From an uncultured Kingella sp. (GTDB lineage: Bacteria; Pseudomonadota; Gammaproteobacteria; Burkholderiales; Neisseriaceae): a stretch of 62,036 nt of DNA. A model generated the notes under the pieces. That model did not search any database, was not told where the DNA came from, and saw only the letters and a list, made by a program, of their open reading frames with translations. The DNA is taken from NCBI GenBank assembly GCA_916720425.1, contig CAKARD010000001.1:1-62036 (forward strand), read 5' to 3'. Position numbers and translations under genes: made by a program. Within the stretch, counting starts at the first letter, position 1; each line of letters opens with the position of its first letter. Shown piece by piece: positions 1 to 7,350 of the stretch.

Positions 1-4
1 ATCT

Positions 5-40
5 TCCCCCTGAGTTTTATCCCTCAGGGGGATACTTTTT
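5..40 (+). terminator. Intrinsic terminator of a gene upstream of the window
   Basis: A perfect 10-bp stem (positions 5-14 with 23-32, arms TCCCCCTGAG and CTCAGGGGGA) is followed by a run of five T, the layout of a plus-strand Rho-independent terminator. The gene it serves lies left of the window. From here to the ispH stop (41-295) I see only AT-rich sequence with no convincing gene. Confidence 0.75.
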
Positions 41-295
41 ATCATTATATAAATTTAAACGATTGCTACCCGATCTCCCGCCACCACAAGCACTGAATAA
101 TGTTATCAGAACCATTGCGCTATTGGCTTATTTTTTCTCTACTTTTTTACCTAAAAATGACATAATTTATATTTTAGTTTACTTGTCAAGAAAAAAACAA
201 TTTTTTATCCTAAACTCTTTGCACTCAAATCTTTTCGTGAGTGATTTGTTTTTAACCATAATTTTGATCACAACAAAAAATAAAATGGTTTTGTT

Positions 296-1261
296 TCAAT
301 TTTCGCATCCAGCTTGTTTGGTTTTGCGCAATGCTTTGGGTAAAACAAAAACAATGTTCTCTTCTATACCGATACCTTGTTCTATGTTGTCTATACCCCA
401 TGTTTGAAGTTGCGCAATGACTTCTTGTACCAAAATTTCTGGGGCAGAAGCACCTGCAGTAATGCCTACTTTGTGTTTATTCGTAAACCACTGTTGTTGT
501 AAATGTGTGGCGTTGTCTACCATATATGCATCTATGCCACGCATTATGGCTACTTCACGTAAGCGATTACTATTAGACGAATTAGGTGAACCAACTACAA
601 TAACGATATCACAATTATTTGCTAGATCTTTTACTGCTTTTTGACGATTGGTTGTAGCATAACAAATATCTTCTTTGTGTGGATTTTTAATATGAGGGAA
701 GCGTGTGTTTAGGGCTGTGATAATATCGCGAGTTTCATCTACAGATAGCGTTGTTTGGCTGACATAAGCAATTTTTTCGGGATGCTCAATATTTAGTTTT
801 GCTACATCTTCAGGGGTTTCTACTAGTAACATTTTGCCATTGGGTAGTTGTCCCATTGTGCCTTCTACTTCTACATGTCCTGCATGCCCGATCATAATAA
901 TTTGATAGCCTTGTTTGTCTAATTGTGCAACTTCTTTATGCACTTTGGTTACCAATGGACAAGTAGCATCAAACACACGAAAACCTCGCGCTATTGCTTC
1001 TGCTTGTATTGCTTTGGATACGCCATGTGCTGAATATATCAGTATTGCACCTTGTGGTACTTCCGAGAGTTCTTCAATAAAAACTGCACCTTTATTGCGT
1101 AAGTTTTCCACGACAAATTTATTATGTACTACCTCGTGACGCACATAAATGGGCGCACCAAATTCTTCTAATGCTCGCTCTACAATATTGATGGCTCTAT
1201 CCACACCTGCGCAAAAACCACGAGGATTAGCTAAAGTAATGGTTTTATTACGTATTACCAT
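296..1261 (-). CDS. ispH: 4-hydroxy-3-methylbut-2-enyl diphosphate reductase IspH
   Basis: Last enzyme of the MEP isoprenoid pathway: it reduces HMBPP to IPP and DMAPP with a [4Fe-4S] cluster in the cytoplasm. The 321-residue protein has the family's usual length. The three cluster cysteines are at residues 17 (in NPRGFCAGVDRA), 101 (in DATCPLV) and 200 (in DICYATTNRQ). It starts 17 bp after the stop of the DGC-domain gene on the same strand, so the two are probably one transcript. In many neisserial genomes ispH sits beside lspA; here lspA is nearby (2.9 kb) but on the other strand and separated by two genes. The pathway enzyme Dxr is also encoded in this window. Confidence 0.97.
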   Translation of the reverse strand: MVIRNKTITLANPRGFCAGVDRAINIVERALEEFGAPIYVRHEVVHNKFVVENLRNKGAVFIEELSEVPQGAILIYSAHGVSKAIQAEAIARGFRVFDATCPLVTKVHKEVAQLDKQGYQIIMIGHAGHVEVEGTMGQLPNGKMLLVETPEDVAKLNIEHPEKIAYVSQTTLSVDETRDIITALNTRFPHIKNPHKEDICYATTNRQKAVKDLANNCDIVIVVGSPNSSNSNRLREVAIMRGIDAYMVDNATHLQQQWFTNKHKVGITAGASAPEILVQEVIAQLQTWGIDNIEQGIGIEENIVFVLPKALRKTKQAGCEN

Positions 1262-1278
1262 ATTGATTCTCTATTTTG

Positions 1279-1659
1279 TTAATCGTTTATTTTGGGTTTT
1301 TTTGTTAAAACATATTGATATACTGCGTCTACAGTTTCTTTATCGTAACTTTGTCCATAACGTTTTTTGTAACCTAATTCATATAGTTTAATGTGATGCA
1401 CTTCAGGAATATTGACACCTACATTTTCTAAGCAAGATTTAGCACAATGTAACTGACAACCATCAATCACTAGCATAGGACGGCCAGATTGTGCCTTGCG
1501 TACCAGAGGTGCTACTTTGCCACCTACTCCAGAAATACATGACATTTCGAATTCTTCTGCATGATCTAATGCTACAGCGGTATCATTGGCTAGTTGCGCT
1601 ACATCAGAGCAACCTGAACAAGAATAAATAAGAGGACGCTGACTGCGTTCATTTGGCAT
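1279..1659 (-). CDS. DGC-domain putative zinc-binding protein
   Basis: A small cytoplasmic protein (126 aa) of the DGC family, whose biochemical role is not established. It shows the family hallmarks: an N-terminal CSGCS at residues 14-18, Cys41, and a DGC motif at 66-68 followed by Cys72 and Cys76, so six cysteines are available for metal or redox chemistry. It has no signal peptide or membrane segment. It precedes ispH by 17 bp and probably shares its mRNA; the promoter appears to be the Correia-like end at 1695-1724. A link to Fe-S cluster or metal supply for IspH is only a guess from this position. Confidence 0.8.
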   Translation of the reverse strand: MPNERSQRPLIYSCSGCSDVAQLANDTAVALDHAEEFEMSCISGVGGKVAPLVRKAQSGRPMLVIDGCQLHCAKSCLENVGVNIPEVHHIKLYELGYKKRYGQSYDKETVDAVYQYVLTKKPKIND

Positions 1660-1694
1660 GATGTATTCCTTATTATTTTATTCGTTATGCCATG

Positions 1695-1724
1695 ATTATA
1701 GTGGATTGAAATAAAATGAGACAA
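1695..1724 (-). promoter_or_regulatory. Promoter of the DGC-ispH operon, inside a Correia-like end
   Basis: On the minus strand, -35 TTGTCT (1724-1719) and -10 TATAAT (1700-1695) are separated by 18 bp, with the DGC-gene start 36 bp downstream of the -10. The -10 is formed by the end of a TATAGTGGATT sequence that resembles the terminus of neisserial Correia repeats. Calling it a promoter is inference from the consensus match. Confidence 0.6.
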
Positions 1725-1754
1725 GGCATGAAAAATGCAACATTTATTTCAATA
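1697..1754. repeat. Correia-like inverted repeat, short or decayed
   Basis: The left end TATAGTGGATTGAAATAAAA and the following GAGACAAGGC resemble a Correia element start (TATAGYGGATTAACAAAAATC, then GACAAGGC). An inner inverted repeat, ATTGAAATAAAATG (1705-1718) against CATTTATTTCAAT (1741-1753), closes the element, but the right end lacks the full CCACTATA terminus. It lies in the spacer upstream of the DGC gene. Confidence 0.45.
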
Positions 1755-1821
1755 ATAATGAAACTAAAACTAAAATGGCCTTATCTAAATTCGTATTAAT
1801 TTATTGAACCATTTTTTTAGA

Positions 1822-2469
1822 CTATTTGCGTATTTTTTGCCAAGTAATATTGGGTAAGTTCCAGTCACGATATACGGCTAACATACGTATTGCAAAAATA
1901 AGCAATAAAGTAGAAATACTACGCAACCAACCATTAATAGGGGTATGTAACAAACATAAATAATACATACTGCCTATTACTGAAGCAGTAATATAAATTT
2001 CTCTACGTAATACTAAAGGAATTTGACGACAGATTATATCGCGAAATACACCACCCATAATCGCTGTTAATGCGCCCATTAAAATTGCAATAGGTGGATT
2101 CATTCCTTTATTCAATGCCGCTTCCACGCCAATAACAGTAAATGCTGCCAAGCCTATTGCATCAAACCAGCGTATTACTTTATCTAAACGATCAAATACA
2201 TAATAAAAGATTTGTACTATTAGACTGGTTATTCCAATTGTGATTAAATAGTTTAAGTCATGCAACCAAAAAATAGGATGTCGATTAATTAATAAATCTC
2301 GTAAGGTTCCACCTCCTATACTGCCAATGACTGCTACAAATAGAGCACCTAATAAATCAAAGTCTAGTTGCTTTGCCAACATGGTTGCGGCTACTGCGCA
2401 TGCTGATGTGCCAATGATATCTAAGATATAAATAATTACATGAATATCTGGAAGAGAAGGCGTACTCAT
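1822..2469 (-). CDS. TRIC/UPF0126-family inner membrane protein
   Basis: An integral membrane protein of 215 aa with about seven hydrophobic segments. It carries the family's two-fold repeat: GGGTLRD in the first half and a matching GGVFRDI in the second. Homologues are trimeric cation channels related to animal TRIC proteins; the bacterial physiological role is unclear. It is a stand-alone gene on the minus strand, between the rpmE terminator and the DGC-ispH promoter region. The family call is firm; the channel function is by family only. Confidence 0.85.
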   Translation of the reverse strand: MSTPSLPDIHVIIYILDIIGTSACAVAATMLAKQLDFDLLGALFVAVIGSIGGGTLRDLLINRHPIFWLHDLNYLITIGITSLIVQIFYYVFDRLDKVIRWFDAIGLAAFTVIGVEAALNKGMNPPIAILMGALTAIMGGVFRDIICRQIPLVLRREIYITASVIGSMYYLCLLHTPINGWLRSISTLLLIFAIRMLAVYRDWNLPNITWQKIRK

Positions 2470-2509
2470 TTATTTTACCAAATCGCTAGAAAATATTATT
2501 TTATCGTAA

Positions 2510-2546
2510 AAGAATAAAAAACTGCCCAAAACGATGTTTTGAGCAG
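2510..2546 (-). terminator. Intrinsic terminator of rpmE
   Basis: An 11-bp stem with one non-Watson-Crick pair (2522-2532 with 2536-2546, loop GAT) is followed on the minus strand by six T. It lies 20 bp after the rpmE stop. Confidence 0.75.
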
Positions 2547-2565
2547 CGATAAAACATGCAAATAT

Positions 2566-2787
2566 TTAAATAGAACGTTTAAACATATTGCCATATTTTT
2601 GATTAAATTTATCAACGCGACCTGCCGTATCAACAATTTTTTGTTTACCTGTATAGAAAGGGTGGCATTCAGAGCAAACTTCAATATTAAAATTTTCTTT
2701 TGCCATAGCAGAGCGAGTAATAAATTTGTTACCACAAGAGCAAGTTACGTTAACTTCATGGTAATCTGGATGAACATCAGTTTTCAT
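2566..2787 (-). CDS. rpmE: 50S ribosomal protein L31 (zinc-binding type)
   Basis: Large-subunit ribosomal protein of 73 aa. The N-terminal MKTDVHPDY and the cysteines at 16, 18, 38 and 41 mark the zinc-binding (C+) form rather than the zinc-independent paralogue RpmE2. It is monocistronic with its own terminator at 2510-2546. The spacer to lspA (2788-2918) must hold divergent promoters. Confidence 0.95.
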   Translation of the reverse strand: MKTDVHPDYHEVNVTCSCGNKFITRSAMAKENFNIEVCSECHPFYTGKQKIVDTAGRVDKFNQKYGNMFKRSI

Positions 2788-2918
2788 ATTTTTTCCTTAA
2801 AAAGCGAGCGCAGGGATTGTGCCTACGCTTCATTGAATGAATTTCGCATTATGCCAATTTTTTTGGGTTTTGACAAGTTAGCGGGTACAATAACGTTTTT
2901 ATTTTAATTCACTGTATT

Positions 2919-3395
2919 ATGCAAAAATATCTTATCTATAGTTTGTTTGCTTTTTTTATTATTGCATTAGATCAATGGAGCAAATGGGCTATTTTGACGC
3001 ATTTTGAATATGCTGAGCGTTTAAACATTATCACCAACTTTTTTGATTTAACGCTGGTGTACAATCCTGGAGCAGCATTTAGCTTTTTGGCAAATATGGG
3101 CGGTATTCAAAAATATATTTTTACCATACTGGCTTTTGTTATTAGCTTATGGTTGGGGCGACTGATTCAAAAAGGAGAATTGACTAAATGGGGAAATTGG
3201 GGCGCAGTTATGATTATTGGTGGCGCGATGGGCAACGTTATTGATCGTTTTGTTCATGGCCATGTCATTGATTTCTTATTATTTTATTGGAAAACCTACT
3301 ATTATCCTGCTTTTAATGTTGCAGATAGCTTTATTTGTGTGGGTGCAATTTTGTTGGTAGTGAGTGATTGGTATCATAAAAGAAATCATCTATAG
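2919..3395 (+). CDS. lspA: Lipoprotein signal peptidase (signal peptidase II)
   Basis: An inner-membrane aspartic protease that removes the signal peptide from diacylglyceryl-prolipoproteins. The 158-residue protein has four membrane segments and the two conserved catalytic aspartates: Asp109 in GNVIDR and Asp136 in FNVADS, plus the NPGAAFS motif near 49-55. Several of its likely clients are encoded here (the binding proteins at 4.8 and 45.1 kb, MltA, possibly NosZ). It converges on dnaN, with a Correia-like element between them. Confidence 0.96.
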   Translation: MQKYLIYSLFAFFIIALDQWSKWAILTHFEYAERLNIITNFFDLTLVYNPGAAFSFLANMGGIQKYIFTILAFVISLWLGRLIQKGELTKWGNWGAVMIIGGAMGNVIDRFVHGHVIDFLLFYWKTYYYPAFNVADSFICVGAILLVVSDWYHKRNHL

Positions 3396-3403
3396 AGTAT
3401 GCA

Positions 3404-3525
3404 GTGGATTAATAAAAATCTAGACAAAGAAATGGTATTAAAAATCATACAAATCATTAGTAAATGAATACTATGTAATTATCAATTTAGCCATACTTAT
3501 CTTGTTTTGATTTTTGTTAATCCAC
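3404..3525. repeat. Correia-like miniature element with terminal inverted repeats
   Basis: About 122 bp bounded by inverted ends of about 25 bp: GTGGATTAATAAAAATC (from 3404) and the reverse complement of a matching GTGGATTAACAAAAATC (ending 3525). I count 22 of 25 matching positions. The right end in plus orientation, TTTTTGTTAATCCAC, is the same word as the end of neisserial Correia repeats. It codes for nothing and fills the spacer between the convergent lspA and dnaN. Confidence 0.65.
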
Positions 3526-3535
3526 GATTTATTAA

Positions 3536-4639
3536 TTAAATACGCATAGGCATGACGATATATTTGAAATTTGAGTCATGGGGTAGTGTAAATAAGGCAG
3601 AATGTGTGGCATCACCAAAGGCAATCTGAATATCATCACTATTTATATTACGTAACATATCCATTAGAAAAGCAATATTAAAACTGATCTCTAAAGTTTC
3701 ACCAGTATAAGCAATTTCCAGTTCTTCTTGTGCTTCTTCTTGCTCATTATTGCTACAGGAGATTTTTAGACTACCTGCAGACAAGGTCATGCGTACCCCA
3801 CGATATTTTTCGTTTGCTAAAATTGCAGAACGTTCTAATGCGCCTAATAAAGCCATGCGCTCAACCAAGAAAATTTTATTATTATTCATGGGAATCACAC
3901 GATTATAATCAGGAAACTTGCCGTCTATAACCTTGCTGATAATGACAACGTCGTTACAGATAAAGCGCACTTGATTGTCTAGCCATTCTATACTAACTAT
4001 TTCTTTGCTTTGGTTTAGTATTTTACGTAATTCAACAACTGTTTTGCTGGGTAAAATAACATCAGAGCGTGGTAAATTGGCGTTAATAGTCATGGCTGCA
4101 TAGGATAAACGATTGCCATCTGTGGCAACCAATCTTAATTGATCTGCCTCTACTTGCATTAATATCCCATTAAGATAATAACGTGCATCTTTAAATGCCA
4201 TACTATATTGGACTTGGCTAATTAAATTTTTGAAGGACTCTGCATCAATATCAAATGCGGTTTGTGTATTCGTTTCAACTTTTATTGTGGGAAAGTCTTC
4301 AGCGGGTAAGGTTTGTAAATTAAAACGTGATTTTCCTGCTTTTAGAACCAGGCGATTATTATCTAGCCATTCTAGTTGAACCATTGCGCCTTCAGGTAAA
4401 GCATTCAAGATGTCTTGTAGTTTTTTGGCGTTGGTTGTTAAACGAAAATCACTTTCGCTTTGTGGCCCTTGTGTATGAATTTGTATTTCTAAATCGGTGG
4501 CTAAAATCTTTGTATTGCCTGCTATACTTTCTATTAAAACATTGGCTAAAATGGGGAGCGTGTGTTTTCGTTCTACAATACCTGTTACTGTTTGTAACGG
4601 TTTGAGCAAACTATCACGGTCAGTATGCAAAATCAACAT
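3536..4639 (-). CDS. dnaN: DNA polymerase III beta subunit (sliding clamp)
   Basis: Processivity clamp of the replicative polymerase, a dimer ring around DNA. At 367 aa it has the standard length for three clamp folds, and it ends in the typical VMPMRI. The N-terminus MLILHTDRDSLLKPLQTVTGIVE is clamp-like. dnaA and gyrB are not next to it (neighbours are lspA and an ABC-binding protein), so this is not a conventional dnaA-dnaN origin region and I see no DnaA-box cluster. Confidence 0.96.
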   Translation of the reverse strand: MLILHTDRDSLLKPLQTVTGIVERKHTLPILANVLIESIAGNTKILATDLEIQIHTQGPQSESDFRLTTNAKKLQDILNALPEGAMVQLEWLDNNRLVLKAGKSRFNLQTLPAEDFPTIKVETNTQTAFDIDAESFKNLISQVQYSMAFKDARYYLNGILMQVEADQLRLVATDGNRLSYAAMTINANLPRSDVILPSKTVVELRKILNQSKEIVSIEWLDNQVRFICNDVVIISKVIDGKFPDYNRVIPMNNNKIFLVERMALLGALERSAILANEKYRGVRMTLSAGSLKISCSNNEQEEAQEELEIAYTGETLEISFNIAFLMDMLRNINSDDIQIAFGDATHSALFTLPHDSNFKYIVMPMRI

Positions 4640-4799
4640 AAAACCTATCCTGTTATTTTAAAATTTTATTTTAACTCAAATTTTATTATTATGTGCCAAT
4701 AGACTTATTATCACTATATTAAATAATTAATGAGTCTTTTATTTTGGTTAAAATTCATGTAAAGTTTTGCTAATTATTATGTTTTAAGGGTATTTTGAC

Positions 4800-5657
4800 A
4801 TGAATAAAACACTTTCTTTGTTATCTGCCGTTGTTTTGAGTCTTGGATTGGCTGCTTGCAACAATAGTGCCAATCATGATGTGACAAGCAATAGTGCTAG
4901 TCATGCTAACAGCGAAGACAGTATTGCTAAAATTAAAGCTGCCGACAAAATACGTATTGGGGTGTTTGGTGATAAACCTCCTTTTGGTTATTTAGATGCT
5001 GATGGTAAGAATCAAGGCTTTGACATAGAAATTGCTAAATATATGGCTCAAGATTTGTTGGGCAGTCCTGATAAGATAGAGTTTGTACTCACTGAGGCAG
5101 CCAATCGTGTGGAATATGTGAAATCGGGTAAGGTTGATATATTGTTGGCAAATTTCACTCAAACACCAGAGCGTGCTCAAGTAGTGGATTTTGCATCTCC
5201 TTATATGCAAGTTTCTTTGGGTATTGTTTCGCCTAAAAATGCACCCATTACTTCGGTGGAGCAACTGAAAGATAAAACATTATTGGTAAACAAAGGTACC
5301 ACTGCGGATGCTTATTTTAGTAAAAATTATCCAGATATCGCATTACAAAAATATGACCAAAATACCGAAACTTTTGATGCGCTTAAAGATGGTCGTGGTG
5401 CTGCATTGGCACATGATAATGCTTTATTGTGGGCATGGGCGAAAGAAAATCCCAATTTTGAAGTAAAAATAGGCAAATTGGGCGAGCCCGAAAATATTGC
5501 ACCTGCTGTAAAACAAGGTGATAAATCTTTGTTGGAATGGGTTAATCATGAAATTGCGACAATGAAACAAGATGGTCGTTTGGTTGCTGCTTATGAAAAA
5601 ACGTTAAAACCCGTTTATGGCGATAAAGTAAAACCTGAAGAATTATTGGTTCAATAG
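4800..5657 (+). CDS. Amino-acid (cystine-type) ABC transporter substrate-binding lipoprotein
   Basis: A periplasmic solute-binding protein of 285 aa, bacterial family 3 (polar amino acids). The signal peptide ends in the lipobox LAAC with Cys20, so the mature protein is lipid-anchored. The fold shows the usual motifs: IRIGVFGDKPPFGYLD near 50, GFDIEIAK, then a DILLANFTQTPERA segment. Most similar by eye to cysteine/cystine-binding proteins, but the ligand is inferred. No permease or ATPase gene is beside it, so it must use components encoded elsewhere. A decayed relative lies at 15113-15931. Confidence 0.85.
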   Translation: MNKTLSLLSAVVLSLGLAACNNSANHDVTSNSASHANSEDSIAKIKAADKIRIGVFGDKPPFGYLDADGKNQGFDIEIAKYMAQDLLGSPDKIEFVLTEAANRVEYVKSGKVDILLANFTQTPERAQVVDFASPYMQVSLGIVSPKNAPITSVEQLKDKTLLVNKGTTADAYFSKNYPDIALQKYDQNTETFDALKDGRGAALAHDNALLWAWAKENPNFEVKIGKLGEPENIAPAVKQGDKSLLEWVNHEIATMKQDGRLVAAYEKTLKPVYGDKVKPEELLVQ

Positions 5658-5673
5658 GGTGGCTTAAACAAAT

Positions 5674-5713
5674 AAACCAGTACGGAAAGATAATTATTGT
5701 ACTGGTTTTATTT
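5674..5713 (+). terminator. Intrinsic terminator of the binding-protein gene
   Basis: A perfect 10-bp stem AAACCAGTAC (5674-5683) and GTACTGGTTT (5699-5708), followed by a T-rich tract. The same arms recur in the terminator after zwf and resemble the inner ends of Correia repeats. Confidence 0.75.
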
Positions 5714-5765
5714 ATTGTATTTGCAAAAATAGCCCGATCGACTTGCTCTAAAATGCAAGAATATA

Positions 5766-6782
5766 TCAGCCCGATAGCTTGGTTTCCAATGCTTTAATCC
5801 GCTTATTGATATCGCTTAAATGGCGAATATGTACAGCGTTGTGCGCCCATTCTTTATAGGTTTGCATGGGATAAATGCTGGCATAATGTTGGCCTGATTT
5901 TTTAATGCTATGGGTTACAGATGTGCCACCACCAATTTGAGTGTTATCCGCAATTTCAATATGTCCAACCGTGCCTACGCCTCCACCAATAATGCAAAAG
6001 TTACCTACTTTTGTACTACCCGAAATGCCTGTTTGTGCAGCAATCACGGTGTGTTCGCCAATTTGGCAGTTGTGCGCGATTTGCACTTGGTTGTCTATTT
6101 TACTGCCTTTACCCACTGTAGTTGGGCTTAATGCGCCTCTATCTACATTGCTATTTGAACCAATTTCTACATCATCACCTAAAATTACCCCTCCTACTTG
6201 GGGAATTTTAAACCAATCTTGGCCAGTAAACGCTAAACCAAAACCATCTGCACCAATGACGGTACCCGAGTGAATTTCTACACGATGCCCCAAAACACAG
6301 GCAGAATAAAGGGTAACATTGGGATGCAAAAATACACCTTCACCCAATATACAATCATGCTCAATCACACAGTTTGCTAAAATACGGCAATGCTCACCTA
6401 ATACGGTGTTAGCACCGATATATACATTAGCACCAATTTCACAACTAGGGGGAACAATAGCACTGGCTTCGATCACAGCTGTGGGGTGAATGCCTGCTTG
6501 CACAGGTGTAATAGGGTGAAATAATCGTGCAACTTGGGCAAAATATAAATAGGGATTATCTACTAAAATCAAGTTGCGCCCTGTGAATAAATCTGCAACT
6601 TGAGATGAAATAATCACGGCTGCAGCACGACTATCTAACACCTCTTGCTTATATTTGGCATTGGCTAAAAATGTAATGTCTTGTGCAGTGGCTTGTTTTG
6701 CCGAAGCCAGTGCTGACACAGTAACATCTTGTCCACGCCATTGCCCGCCTAATTGATGCGTGATTTCTGATAATGTGTACAT
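5766..6782 (-). CDS. lpxD: UDP-3-O-acylglucosamine N-acyltransferase LpxD
   Basis: Third step of lipid A synthesis: it adds the second 3-hydroxyacyl chain to the amino group of UDP-3-O-acyl-glucosamine. The 338-residue protein has an N-terminal uridine-binding domain, then a left-handed beta-helix of hexapeptide repeats (about 100-300), including the segment LGHRVEIHSGTVIGADGFG. Its start codon overlaps the skp stop by one base (TAATG), so it is translationally coupled as the last gene of the dxr operon. fabZ and lpxA, which commonly follow lpxD, are not here. Confidence 0.96.
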   Translation of the reverse strand: MYTLSEITHQLGGQWRGQDVTVSALASAKQATAQDITFLANAKYKQEVLDSRAAAVIISSQVADLFTGRNLILVDNPYLYFAQVARLFHPITPVQAGIHPTAVIEASAIVPPSCEIGANVYIGANTVLGEHCRILANCVIEHDCILGEGVFLHPNVTLYSACVLGHRVEIHSGTVIGADGFGLAFTGQDWFKIPQVGGVILGDDVEIGSNSNVDRGALSPTTVGKGSKIDNQVQIAHNCQIGEHTVIAAQTGISGSTKVGNFCIIGGGVGTVGHIEIADNTQIGGGTSVTHSIKKSGQHYASIYPMQTYKEWAHNAVHIRHLSDINKRIKALETKLSG

Positions 6783-7285
6783 TATTGCATTTGATCCAAT
6801 AGTTTAATGACGCGATCGGTAATGTCGTATTTGCGTTCAACAAATACAGCTTCTTGTACAATCAAATCGTATTTTTCTTTTTCAGCAATATCTTTGATAA
6901 TTTCATTGGCGTTATTTTGCAAGGATGCAAATTCTTCGTTGCGACGTAAATTGTATTCTTCGGCTAAACGAGCAGCGGTTAAGCGATATTGTTGCCCTTT
7001 TTCTACGAGTTGAGTTTCTAATTTTTTGCGTTCGCTATTGCTTAACTGTTTGTTAGATAGTTGTTGTTGTAATGCCAAACCTTCTTGTTGTAAGCGTGCC
7101 AATACTTGTTGTTGGGTACTAAATTCTTGTTGTAAGCTTGCTTCAATACGTTGAGCTGTTTTGGTTTCGGTGTAAACGCGTTCGGGGTTAACATAACCAA
7201 ATTTTTGCAGTCTGTCGGCGTGTGCTAAGGACATGCTGCTTAATAAAATTATGCCTGATAATAAAATTGTCAGTTTGTTTCTCAT
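6782..7285 (-). CDS. skp: Periplasmic chaperone Skp (OmpH family)
   Basis: A holdase for unfolded outer-membrane proteins on their way to BamA. From the chosen start the protein is 167 aa, with a signal peptide ending in an ALA-type site (SLAHA), then a long Gln/Glu/Leu-rich helical region forming the tentacle arms. The start at 7285 is preferred because GGAG lies 6 nt upstream; an in-frame ATG four codons earlier overlaps that ribosome-binding site. It sits between bamA and lpxD in the same operon, matching its role. Confidence 0.92.
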   Translation of the reverse strand: MRNKLTILLSGIILLSSMSLAHADRLQKFGYVNPERVYTETKTAQRIEASLQQEFSTQQQVLARLQQEGLALQQQLSNKQLSNSERKKLETQLVEKGQQYRLTAARLAEEYNLRRNEEFASLQNNANEIIKDIAEKEKYDLIVQEAVFVERKYDITDRVIKLLDQMQ

Positions 7286-7323
7286 TCTTTGCTCCATCTA
7301 AATATTCCAGCGCAATTTGGTGT

Positions 7324-7345
7324 AACGCGCGACATAACGCGCGTT
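7324..7345 (-). other. Hairpin in the bamA-skp spacer
   Basis: A perfect 8-bp GC-rich stem, AACGCGCG (7324-7331) and CGCGCGTT (7338-7345), starts 6 bp beyond the bamA stop. It lacks a following T run, so it is more likely an mRNA-processing or stability element, or a leaky attenuator, than a true terminator. Confidence 0.5.
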
Positions 7346-7350
7346 TGTGA

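Noticed and set aside
63..407. Open frame of 114 codons at the left end
   Set aside because: It overlaps the well-supported ispH 3' end on the opposite strand, has no ribosome-binding site and reads as AT-rich spacer translated by chance.
2539..2907. Open frame of 122 codons opposite rpmE
   Set aside because: Antisense to rpmE and its terminator, with no conserved features.
3404..4639. Replication origin near dnaN
   Set aside because: dnaA, rnpA/rpmH and gyrB are absent and no cluster of TTATCCACA boxes was seen; dnaN alone does not mark oriC.
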